DNA from: Inquilinus sp039594555
Lineage (GTDB): Bacteria; Pseudomonadota; Alphaproteobacteria; DSM-16000; Inquilinaceae
Direction: 5' to 3'
Assembly (NCBI RefSeq): GCF_039594555.1
Contig: NZ_JBCNNF010000204.1
Location: 1-12,290 of the forward strand
DNA: 12,290 bases
Below are positions 1 through 6,002 of this stretch, piece after piece; within the stretch, counting starts at the first letter, position 1, and every line of letters begins with the position of its first letter. Below the pieces are notes generated by a model. It was not told the origin of the DNA. It made no database searches and was given only the letters and a program-made list of their open reading frames with translations. Made by a program: the position numbers and the translations under genes.

Positions 1-1
1 C

Positions 2-244
2 AAGGGCCACCAGAAGCTGGCCGAGATCGACGAGGCCGATGAGGAGATCATCGAGCTGATGGCCGGCGAGGAAGAGTGGCTGAAGGCCGGCGTGGCGCCG
101 CAGAGCCCGGCCGGCGCGGTCGGCTCCGACGAGGAGTCGACCTTCGGCATCGACGCGTCTGACGAGGATGCGGAGGATGAGGCCGAGGATGAAGAGGACG
201 GCCGCGGCGACCTGGAAATCGGCTCCTCCGAAGACGACATCTGA
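2..244 (+). CDS. rpoZ: RNA polymerase omega subunit, C-terminal part (partial)
   Basis: This is the 3' end of a gene that begins before the window; about 80 codons are visible, ending in TGA at 242-244. Omega is the small RNA polymerase subunit that helps assemble beta' and, in proteobacteria, contributes to a ppGpp-binding site. The conserved N-terminal fold is outside the window. The call rests on the tail: a Lys/Gln/Leu segment followed by the acidic run IDEADEEIIELMAGEEEW, which resembles alphaproteobacterial omega C-termini as I remember them, and on its position directly upstream of rsh (the rpoZ-spoT order is widespread). The last ~40 residues are very acidic (an Asp/Glu/Ala run around nt 150-215) and look disordered. 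An unrelated acidic protein cannot be excluded without the upstream sequence. Confidence 0.72.
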   Translation, partial: KGHQKLAEIDEADEEIIELMAGEEEWLKAGVAPQSPAGAVGSDEESTFGIDASDEDAEDEAEDEEDGRGDLEIGSSEDDI

Positions 245-446
245 TCTCAGCGGGACTGCCCGGCATGGTGTCAGGCCGCCTGCCGGGAGACACCACGATG
301 CAGCTTGACCGGCCGGGTCAGGGCATAGCTGCTGCGCGCCTGCCGAATTTGATCCACAACGCGGCGGGTTGTGGTTCAACATATTGTCCGGACGGGCGCG
401 TGGACGCCCGTCCGGGAGAATCACATGTGGATCGGTGGCGCGCGGC
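245..446 (+). other. rpoZ-rsh intergenic region with several hairpins
   Basis: This ~200-base gap holds no convincing gene. Three dyads are visible. At 259-294, CCCGGCA (259-265) can pair with TGCCGGG (281-287), or GGTGTC (267-272) with GACACC (289-294); the two pairings exclude each other, and no T run follows. At 354-374, CCACAAC and GTTGTGG form a 7-bp stem with a 7-base loop. At 388-415 lies a perfect 11-bp stem (separate entry). A CTTGACC at 304-310 resembles an alphaproteobacterial -35 box, but I see no acceptable -10 at the right spacing, so no promoter is called. Confidence 0.5.
388..415 (+). promoter_or_regulatory. Strong hairpin in the rsh leader
   Basis: This is a perfect 11-bp inverted repeat: CCGGACGGGCG (388-398), a 6-base loop, then CGCCCGTCCGG (405-415). 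It lies 31 bases upstream of the rsh start. There is no T run on either side, so it is not a classical terminator. The 3' arm overlaps the first bases of a GGGAG Shine-Dalgarno-like sequence at 414-418, so folding could affect ribosome access. The structure is seen directly; any regulatory role is inference. Confidence 0.5.
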
Positions 447-463
447 ATGATCCGCCAATATGA
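425..463 (+). other. Possible 12-codon leader ORF overlapping the rsh start
   Basis: An ATG at 425 lies six bases after a good Shine-Dalgarno-like GGGAG (414-418) and opens a 12-codon frame (MWIGGARHDPPI) that stops at TGA 461-463. It is out of frame with rsh and covers the rsh start at 447. The rsh start itself has no clear Shine-Dalgarno sequence, so translation of this short frame could couple ribosomes to rsh by reinitiation. Equally, it may be chance. No function for the peptide is proposed. Confidence 0.25.
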
Positions 464-2609
464 GCTGGTCGAGCGTGTCAAAGCCTACGACCCGTCGGCG
501 GACGAGGACCTGATCAACCGCGCCTACGTCTATTCGATGAAGGCGCACGGGTCGCAGAAGCGCGCCTCCGGCGACCCCTATTTCGTCCATCCGATCGAAG
601 TCGCCGGCATCCTGGCCGGCATGAAGCTCGACACCGGCTCGATCGTCACCGGCCTGCTGCACGACACGGTCGAGGACACCGGCGCGACGCTGAGCGAGCT
701 GGAGGGCCTGTTCGGGCGCGAGACAGCGCAGCTGGTCGACGGCGTCACCAAGCTGTCCAAACTCGAACTGCAGAGCGACCAGTCCAAGCAGGCGGAGAAT
801 TTCCGCAAGCTGGTCCTGGCGATGTCCAAGGACATCCGCGTGCTGCTGGTCAAGCTGGCCGACCGGCTGCACAACATGCGCACCCTCGGCGCCTTCAACA
901 ACGAGGAGAAGCGCCGCCGGATCGCCCGCGAGACGCTGGAGATCTACGCCCCGCTGGCCGAGCGCATCGGCATGCACGGCATGCAGGAGGAGCTGGAGGA
1001 CCTGGCCTTCGCCCAGCTCCATCCCGATGCGCGCGAGAGCATCGTCCGCCGCCTGGCCCAGCTGCGCGAGGAAGGCCAGGACGTCGTCTCCAAGATCATC
1101 GCCGAGCTGCAGCGGGTGCTGGAGGAGGGCGGTCTGAAGGCCGCCGTGCTCGGCCGCGAGAAACGCCCGTACTCGATCTGGCGCAAGATGCAGCGCAAGA
1201 ACATGGCGTTCGAGCAGCTGACCGACATCATGGCCTTCCGGATCGTGGTCGAGACCGAAGGCGAGTGCTACCACGCGCTGGGCCTGATCCACGGCCGCTA
1301 CGCGTCACTGCCCGGCCGGTTCAAGGACTATATCTCGACGCCGAAGCCGAACGGCTACCGGTCGCTGCACACCGCGGTGATCGGGCCGATGCGGCAGCGC
1401 ATCGAGGTCCAGATCCGCACCCGCGACATGGCGGAGATCGCCGAGCTCGGCGTCGCCGCGCACTGGGCCTACAAGTCGGGCGAGCGCAACCAGGACGGCA
1501 CCCAGTATCGCTGGCTGCGCGATCTGCTGGACATTGTCGACCAGGCCCAGAAGCCCGAGGAGTTCCTGGAGCACACCAAGCTGGCCCTGTTCCAGGACCA
1601 GGTGTTCTGCTTCACCCCGAAGGGCGCGGTGATCGCCCTGCCGCAGGGCGCGACGCCGGTCGACTTCGCCTATGCCGTGCACAGCCAGATCGGCGACACC
1701 TGCGTCGGCGCCCGGGTCAACGGCCGGATGGTGACGCTGCGCCACCTGCTGCAGAACGGCGACCAGGTCGAGATCATCACCTCGAAGACTTCGACGCCGT
1801 CGCCGGAATGGGAGCGGTTCGTCGCCACCGGCAAGGCGCGGGCCTGCATCCGCCGCTTCATCCGCGGCCAGCAGCATGACGAGCATGCCAAGCTCGGCCG
1901 CTCGATGCTGCAGGGCGTGTTCCGGCAGGAGGGCTACGAGTTCTCCGACAAGGCGCTGGAAGGCGTCCTCAAGATCTTCAAGGCGGCCGAGCCGGACGAC
2001 ATCCTGGCCAATGTCGGCGCCGGCCTGCTCGGCGCGCGCGACGTGTTCCATGCCGTGTTCCCGGGCCACCGCGCCCAGGTGCAGCAGGAGAAGGAGCGGT
2101 CGGGCAAGGTCGTGCCGCTCACCCGGGCGCGCAAATCCAACGCGGGCGGGCCGGGCGCGATCCCGATCCGCGGCCTGATCCCGAACCTGGCCGTGCACTA
2201 TGCACGATGCTGCCACCCGATCCCGGGCGACCGCATCGTCGGCATCGTCACCACCGGCAAGGGCGTGACCATCCACACCATCGACTGCGACACGCTGGAG
2301 AGCTTCTACAACGCGCCGGAGCGCTGGCTGGACGTCAGCTGGGACGCTGGCGTCGACACGGTCGAGGACCATGTCGGCCGGATCCAGGTGACGATCAGCA
2401 ACGAGCCGGGCAGCCTGGGCACGCTGACCACCGTGATCGGCAAGAACGGCGGCAACATCACCAACCTGAAGATCACCAGCCGCTCGGTCGACTTCTTCGA
2501 GATCCTGATCGACATCGACGTCAAGGACGTCAAGCACCTGACCAATATCATCGCGGCCCTGCGTGCCATGCCGGTGATCAGCGCGGTGGACCGTGCGCGC
2601 AGCCGCTGA
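447..2609 (+). CDS. rsh: Bifunctional (p)ppGpp synthetase/hydrolase (RelA/SpoT homologue)
   Basis: This long RSH enzyme makes (p)ppGpp from ATP plus GDP/GTP and hydrolyses it, setting the stringent response. The protein is 720 residues, the usual length for the single alphaproteobacterial enzyme. The hydrolase domain carries HDTVED (72-77) and LADRLHN with D139 and N143, all intact. In the synthetase domain, RFKD (291-294) is the RXKD form typical of bifunctional enzymes rather than the EXDD of RelA; GYRSLHT (303-309) and EVQIRT (320-325) follow. The TGS domain is at ~387-446, the Cys-rich zinc-finger-like region has CC at 588-589 and C614, and the ACT domain is at ~644-715. The ATG at 447 matches the family N-terminus (MIRQYELVERVKAYDP). 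An in-frame GTG at 435 is possible, but neither start has a good Shine-Dalgarno sequence. spoT and relA are alternative names. Confidence 0.96.
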   Translation: MIRQYELVERVKAYDPSADEDLINRAYVYSMKAHGSQKRASGDPYFVHPIEVAGILAGMKLDTGSIVTGLLHDTVEDTGATLSELEGLFGRETAQLVDGVTKLSKLELQSDQSKQAENFRKLVLAMSKDIRVLLVKLADRLHNMRTLGAFNNEEKRRRIARETLEIYAPLAERIGMHGMQEELEDLAFAQLHPDARESIVRRLAQLREEGQDVVSKIIAELQRVLEEGGLKAAVLGREKRPYSIWRKMQRKNMAFEQLTDIMAFRIVVETEGECYHALGLIHGRYASLPGRFKDYISTPKPNGYRSLHTAVIGPMRQRIEVQIRTRDMAEIAELGVAAHWAYKSGERNQDGTQYRWLRDLLDIVDQAQKPEEFLEHTKLALFQDQVFCFTPKGAVIALPQGATPVDFAYAVHSQIGDTCVGARVNGRMVTLRHLLQNGDQVEIITSKTSTPSPEWERFVATGKARACIRRFIRGQQHDEHAKLGRSMLQGVFRQEGYEFSDKALEGVLKIFKAAEPDDILANVGAGLLGARDVFHAVFPGHRAQVQQEKERSGKVVPLTRARKSNAGGPGAIPIRGLIPNLAVHYARCCHPIPGDRIVGIVTTGKGVTIHTIDCDTLESFYNAPERWLDVSWDAGVDTVEDHVGRIQVTISNEPGSLGTLTTVIGKNGGNITNLKITSRSVDFFEILIDIDVKDVKHLTNIIAALRAMPVISAVDRARSR

Positions 2610-2638
2610 CCGCCTTTCACCTCCGGCTGCGACCATGT

Positions 2639-2688
2639 CGCCCCTGCCGGTGATTGATTTCCCGCCGCCGCCGGACCATACAGGGGCG
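2639..2688 (+). promoter_or_regulatory. Possible SD-sequestering pairing upstream of lepB
   Basis: CGCCCCTG (2639-2646) is perfectly complementary to CAGGGGCG (2681-2688). The second arm contains the AGGGG that serves as the Shine-Dalgarno sequence of lepB (start 2691). The intervening 34 bases could partly stack through a CCGG/CCGG pairing (2647-2650 with 2671-2674). Pairing would hide the ribosome-binding site. The complementarity is seen; regulation is inferred, and an 8-bp match in GC-rich DNA may be coincidence. Confidence 0.3.
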
Positions 2689-2690
2689 CC

Positions 2691-3464
2691 ATGAGCCAGA
2701 ACCAGAAGACGATCGAGATGTCGAAGAAGAAGGGCGGCGGATGGGTCGAGACCATCCTGACCGTGGTCTATGCGATCGCGATCGCCTTCGGCATCCGCAC
2801 CGTCGCCTTCGAACCGTTCAACATCCCGTCCGGCTCGATGATCCCGACGCTGCTGGTGGGCGACTACCTGTTCGTGTCGAAGTTCTCCTACGGCTACAGC
2901 GCCCAGACCATCGCCTTCGGCCTGCCGCTGTTCGACGGCCGCATCCTGGGCAGCCCGCCGTCCCGCGGCGACGTCGCCGTGTTCCGGCTGCCGAAGGACA
3001 CCTCGGTCGACTACGTCAAGCGCGTGATCGGCCTGCCGGGCGACCGGGTCAAGGTCACCGGGGGCCGGCTGTACATCAACGGCCAGATGGTCGAGCGCCG
3101 AGAGATCGAGCCCTATGCCGCGACCACCGGGTTCGGCCAGCGCATCGTTCTGCACCAGTATATCGAGACGCTGCCGGGCACGGACGGCAACCCGCCGGTC
3201 GAGCACAAGATCCTCGAGATCAACGACAACCAGCCCTATGACGACACGCCGGAATACCAGGTGCCGGCGGGCCATTACTTTATGATGGGCGACAACCGCG
3301 ACAACAGCCTGGATAGCCGTGCCGATGTCGGCTACGTGCCGGTCGAGAACTTCGTCGGCCGGGCCGAGTTCCTGTGGTTCAGCCTCGACGACGCCAGCTT
3401 CTGGCAGGTCTGGAAATGGCCGTTCGCGCTCCGCTTCAGCCGCATGTTCACGGGGATCCACTGA
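2691..3464 (+). CDS. lepB: Signal peptidase I (leader peptidase)
   Basis: This inner-membrane serine protease cuts signal peptides from proteins exported by Sec and Tat. It is 257 residues, normal for alphaproteobacteria, with one N-terminal membrane segment (~20-37) and the catalytic domain in the periplasm. Box B, IPSGSMIPTLLVGD, holds the nucleophile S49. Box D, YVKRVIGLPGD, holds the general base K110. Box E, GDNRDNSLDSR, is at 200-210. All catalytic boxes are intact, so the enzyme should be active. The ATG at 2691 follows AGGGG at a suitable distance. The stop is shared with the preferred rnc CTG start, so lepB, rnc and era are probably cotranscribed and translationally coupled. In many alphaproteobacteria acpS (often with pdxJ) precedes lepB; here rsh does, 81 bases away. 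Confidence 0.96.
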   Translation: MSQNQKTIEMSKKKGGGWVETILTVVYAIAIAFGIRTVAFEPFNIPSGSMIPTLLVGDYLFVSKFSYGYSAQTIAFGLPLFDGRILGSPPSRGDVAVFRLPKDTSVDYVKRVIGLPGDRVKVTGGRLYINGQMVERREIEPYAATTGFGQRIVLHQYIETLPGTDGNPPVEHKILEINDNQPYDDTPEYQVPAGHYFMMGDNRDNSLDSRADVGYVPVENFVGRAEFLWFSLDDASFWQVWKWPFALRFSRMFTGIH

Positions 3465-4162
3465 TCTCCGGCGGCACCGAGGGAGAGGGCCTCGACGCGT
3501 TCGCCCGGCGGATCGGCCACGCCTTCCGCGAGCCGATGCTGCTGGTCGAGGCGCTGACGCATCCCAGCGTCAGCGGCCAGAAGCGGCGCGTCGCCAAGCA
3601 CGGCTATGAGCGGCTGGAGTTTCTGGGCGACCGGGTGCTGGGTCTGGTCATCGCCGAATGGCTGCTGGAGCGCTTCCCGAAGGAGGCCGAGGGCGCCATC
3701 GCCAAGCGCCATGTCGCCCTGGTGCGGCGCGAGGCGCTGGTCGAGGTGGCCCAGGCGATCGGCCTCGGCCGTCATCTCGTCCTGTCCCCGGGCGAGGAGG
3801 CGGGCGGCCGCGAGAACCCGACCATCCTGGCCGATGCCTGCGAGGCGGTGATCGGCGCCCTCTATCGCGACGGCGGGCTGGCGGCGGCCGCCGCCTTCAT
3901 CCGCGCCGGCTGGGCCGGCTTCATCGACCGCCACGCGGCCCCGCCGCAGGACCCGAAATCGGGGCTGCAGCAGTGGGCGCTGGCCCGCGGCCTGCCGCTG
4001 CCGCGCTATGTCGAGGTGTCGCGCGGCGGCAGCGATCACCTGCCGGTGTTCGAGATCCGGGTCGAGATCGATGGCCAGCCCTCGGCCAGCGCCAGCGGCC
4101 CGTCCAAGCGGGTGGCGGAGCGAGAGGCCGCCGCCGCCCTTCTGCAGAGGCTTTCCCAATGA
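3461..4162 (+). CDS. rnc: Ribonuclease III
   Basis: This double-strand-specific endoribonuclease matures rRNA precursors and cuts structured mRNAs. The signature ERLEFLGDR is at 50-58, with Ser in the classical motif replaced by Arg. Metal ligands equivalent to E. coli E41, D45, D114 and E117 are E53, D57, D125 and E128. A double-stranded-RNA-binding domain spans ~165-231. I place the start at CTG 3461, which overlaps the lepB stop as CTGA and sits five bases after CGGGG. This gives 233 residues, the normal length, and lets the family homology begin near residue 11. The only nearby ATG (3416) would overlap lepB by 49 bases and add 15 residues unlike the family; a GTG further upstream is less likely still. 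The stop overlaps the era ATG by four bases (ATGA). Function is near certain; the start is not. Confidence 0.93.
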   Translation: MISGGTEGEGLDAFARRIGHAFREPMLLVEALTHPSVSGQKRRVAKHGYERLEFLGDRVLGLVIAEWLLERFPKEAEGAIAKRHVALVRREALVEVAQAIGLGRHLVLSPGEEAGGRENPTILADACEAVIGALYRDGGLAAAAAFIRAGWAGFIDRHAAPPQDPKSGLQQWALARGLPLPRYVEVSRGGSDHLPVFEIRVEIDGQPSASASGPSKRVAEREAAAALLQRLSQ

Positions 4163-5064
4163 CCGAAGACGCGACCCGCTGCGGGTTCGTCGCCCTGATC
4201 GGCGCCCCCAACGCCGGCAAGTCGACCCTGCTCAACACCCTGGTCGGCACCAAGGTCGCCATCGTCTCGCCGAAGGTGCAGACCACGCGCAGCCGGGTGC
4301 TGGGCATCCTGACCGAGGGCCAGGCCCAGATCGTGTTCGTCGACACGCCCGGTATCTTCAAGCCGCGCCGCCGGCTGGACCGCGCCATGGTCGCGGCGGC
4401 CTGGGGCGGGGCGGCGGAGGCGGACTTGGTGCTGCTGCTGGTCGACGCGTCGCTGAAGGGCGTGCGCGAGGAGACCCGCGGCATTGTCGAGAAGCTGGCC
4501 GAGACCAAGCGCAAGGCGATCCTGATCCTGAACAAGATCGACGCCGTCCGGCACGAGGTGCTGCTGGCCCTGGCCGCCGACCTGAACGCCTCGGGCGTGT
4601 TCACCGACACCTTCATGATCTCGGCCCTGACCGGCAGCGGCGTCGGCGACCTGCGCCGCCACCTGGCCGGGCACCTGCCGGAAGGCCCCTGGCTGTTCCC
4701 GGAGGACCAGGTCTCCGACATGCCGATGCGGCTGCTGGCAGCGGAGATCACGCGCGAAAAGCTGTTCCTGCGGCTGCAGCAGGAGCTGCCCTACGCGGTC
4801 GCGGTCGAGACCGAGAGCTGGGAGGAGCAGGAGGATGGCAGCGTCCGCATCTCCCAGATCATCTATGTCCAGCGCGACGGCCAGAAGGCGATCGTGCTCG
4901 GCCGCGGCGGCCAGATGATCAAGGCGATCGGCACCGCCGCGCGGCTGGAGCTGGAGGAGATCACCGAGCAGCGCGTGCACCTCTCGCTGTTCGTGAAGGT
5001 GCGCGAGAACTGGCTCGACGACCCCGCCCGGTACTCGGTCTGGGGTCTCGATTACGACGCGTGA
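4159..5064 (+). CDS. era: GTPase Era
   Basis: Era is an essential GTPase that binds the 3' end of 16S rRNA and assists 30S subunit assembly. The protein has 301 residues, the standard size. GTPase motifs: G1 GAPNAGKST (15-23), G3 DTPG (62-65), G4 NKID (125-128) and G5 SAL (155-157). The C-terminal KH domain has its RNA-binding loop GRGG at 248-251. The ATG at 4159 overlaps the rnc stop as ATGA and has GCAGAGG eight bases upstream, so translation is coupled to rnc. The grouping fits shared work in ribosome maturation, since RNase III processes the rRNA that Era then binds. An intergenic palindromic repeat follows the stop. Confidence 0.97.
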   Translation: MTEDATRCGFVALIGAPNAGKSTLLNTLVGTKVAIVSPKVQTTRSRVLGILTEGQAQIVFVDTPGIFKPRRRLDRAMVAAAWGGAAEADLVLLLVDASLKGVREETRGIVEKLAETKRKAILILNKIDAVRHEVLLALAADLNASGVFTDTFMISALTGSGVGDLRRHLAGHLPEGPWLFPEDQVSDMPMRLLAAEITREKLFLRLQQELPYAVAVETESWEEQEDGSVRISQIIYVQRDGQKAIVLGRGGQMIKAIGTAARLELEEITEQRVHLSLFVKVRENWLDDPARYSVWGLDYDA

Positions 5065-5083
5065 CCGGCCGCTTCCTCCTTGG

Positions 5084-5172
5084 TGTCATTGCCGGGCTTG
5101 ACCCGGCAATCCAGGGGCCACCCGGAGCGGCATCGACATCTCTGGATGCCCGGGTCAAGCCCGGGCATGACA
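5084..5172. repeat. Intergenic palindromic repeat, copy 1 (two nested hairpins)
   Basis: This 89-base element has two 31-base inverted arms (5084-5114 and 5142-5172) identical at 27 of 31 positions, separated by 27 bases. Each arm is itself a perfect 9-bp hairpin with a 5-base loop: ATTGCCGGG/CCCGGCAAT (5088-5110) and ATGCCCGGG/CCCGGGCAT (5146-5168). The four differences between arms fall in paired positions and preserve pairing inside each small hairpin. It belongs to a dispersed repeat seen in many alphaproteobacteria, often mis-annotated as a peptide reading like AGLDPAIQ...DARVKPGHD. It carries no transposase. It may act as a 3'-UTR structure for era, which is inference. Confidence 0.85.
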
Positions 5173-5201
5173 TAGGAAGAAGGGAGCACGCATTCCGCAG
5201 C

Positions 5202-5229
5202 TTCAGATGTTCCTGTTTCGTGCTATATC
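5202..5229 (+). promoter_or_regulatory. recO: Candidate promoter for recO
   Basis: TTCAGA (5202-5207) and TATATC (5224-5229) are spaced by 16 bases and each match four of six sigma-70 consensus positions. TGC directly precedes the -10, giving an extended -10 (TGNTATA). The region is locally AT-richer than the rest of the window and lies ~30-50 bases before the recO start. This is motif matching only. It would separate recO-parC transcription from the era operon. Confidence 0.35.
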
Positions 5230-5257
5230 ATCGGCATGAGCTCGAACGGGGCATGAT

Positions 5258-5992
5258 GTGGACTGGCGCGACGACGGCATCGTCCTGACCGTCCGCCCGC
5301 ATGGCGAGGCGGCGCTGATCACCGGCGTGCTGACGCGGGAGCACGGCCGCCATCTCGGCGTCGTGCACGGCCAGCGCCGCCGCGCCCAGCTGCCGCCCGG
5401 CACCCTGGTCGCGGCGCAATGGCGCGGCCGGCTGGCGGATCATCTCGGCACCTGGATGCTCGAGGTCGACCGCACCCCGGCCGCCGCGATCATGGACGAG
5501 CCGCTGCGCCTGCTGGCCCTGGTCTCGGCCTGCGCCGTGCTCGACGCCGCCTTGGCCGAGCGGCAGCCGCTGCCGTCCGCCTATGACGGCACGATGGCCT
5601 TCCTCGACACCCTGACCACGCCGCATTGGGACGCCGCCTATGTGCAGTGGGAGGTCGGGCTGCTCGGCGTGCTCGGCTTCGGCCTCGATGTCTCGCGCTG
5701 CGCCGTCACCGGCAGCAACGACCATCTCGCCTTCATCAGCCCGAAGACGGGCAGGGCGGTCTCGCTCTCCGCCGCCGGGCCGTATCGCGACCGACTGCTG
5801 CCGCTGCCCGGCTTCCTGATCGGGCGCGAGCCGGCGGCGCCCGCCGCGGTGACCCAGGGGCTGGAACTGACCGGCCATTTCGTCGACCGCCACCTCTTCG
5901 CCCAGGCCGGCCGCCCCCAGCCTGAGGCGCGGACCCGCTTTGTCGAGGCCTACCGCCGAAGCGCGCTTCGGCCGGCCGCACCGTTGCGATAG
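5258..5992 (+). CDS. recO: DNA repair protein RecO
   Basis: RecO is a recombination mediator that, with RecR, loads RecA onto SSB-coated single-stranded DNA in the RecFOR pathway, and also anneals strands. The predicted protein has 244 residues. The N-terminal OB-fold region (about 1-75) starts with the family sequence MDWRDDGIVLTVRPHGE. The helical C-terminal part holds FGLDVSRCAVTG (139-152) and ISPKTGRAVS (160-169), typical of alphaproteobacterial RecO. A full four-Cys zinc motif is not present. The start is GTG at 5258, fixed by the N-terminal homology and an ACGGGG eight bases upstream. An ATG at 5256 lies in another frame. parC follows after 10 bases, so the two are likely cotranscribed. 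Confidence 0.93.
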   Translation: MDWRDDGIVLTVRPHGEAALITGVLTREHGRHLGVVHGQRRRAQLPPGTLVAAQWRGRLADHLGTWMLEVDRTPAAAIMDEPLRLLALVSACAVLDAALAERQPLPSAYDGTMAFLDTLTTPHWDAAYVQWEVGLLGVLGFGLDVSRCAVTGSNDHLAFISPKTGRAVSLSAAGPYRDRLLPLPGFLIGREPAAPAAVTQGLELTGHFVDRHLFAQAGRPQPEARTRFVEAYRRSALRPAAPLR

Positions 5993-6002
5993 ACTAACGA
6001 CC

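Noticed and set aside
301..333. Possible promoter with CTTGACC at 304-310
   Set aside because: Good -35 likeness, but nothing like a -10 at 16-18 bases; the TAGCTG nearby is too close and too poor a match.
265..450. 61-codon + frame in the rpoZ-rsh gap
   Set aside because: No ribosome-binding site or family resemblance; it runs through two hairpins and into the rsh start.
1305..3461. 718-codon open frame on the - strand across rsh and lepB
   Set aside because: Antisense shadow of two clear genes, low-complexity composition and no domain.
4008..5288. Long + strand frame through rnc, era and the repeat, ending with AGLDPAIQ and DARVKPGHD
   Set aside because: Out of frame with rnc and era. 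The familiar-looking peptide is only the translated palindromic repeat, a well-known source of false genes.
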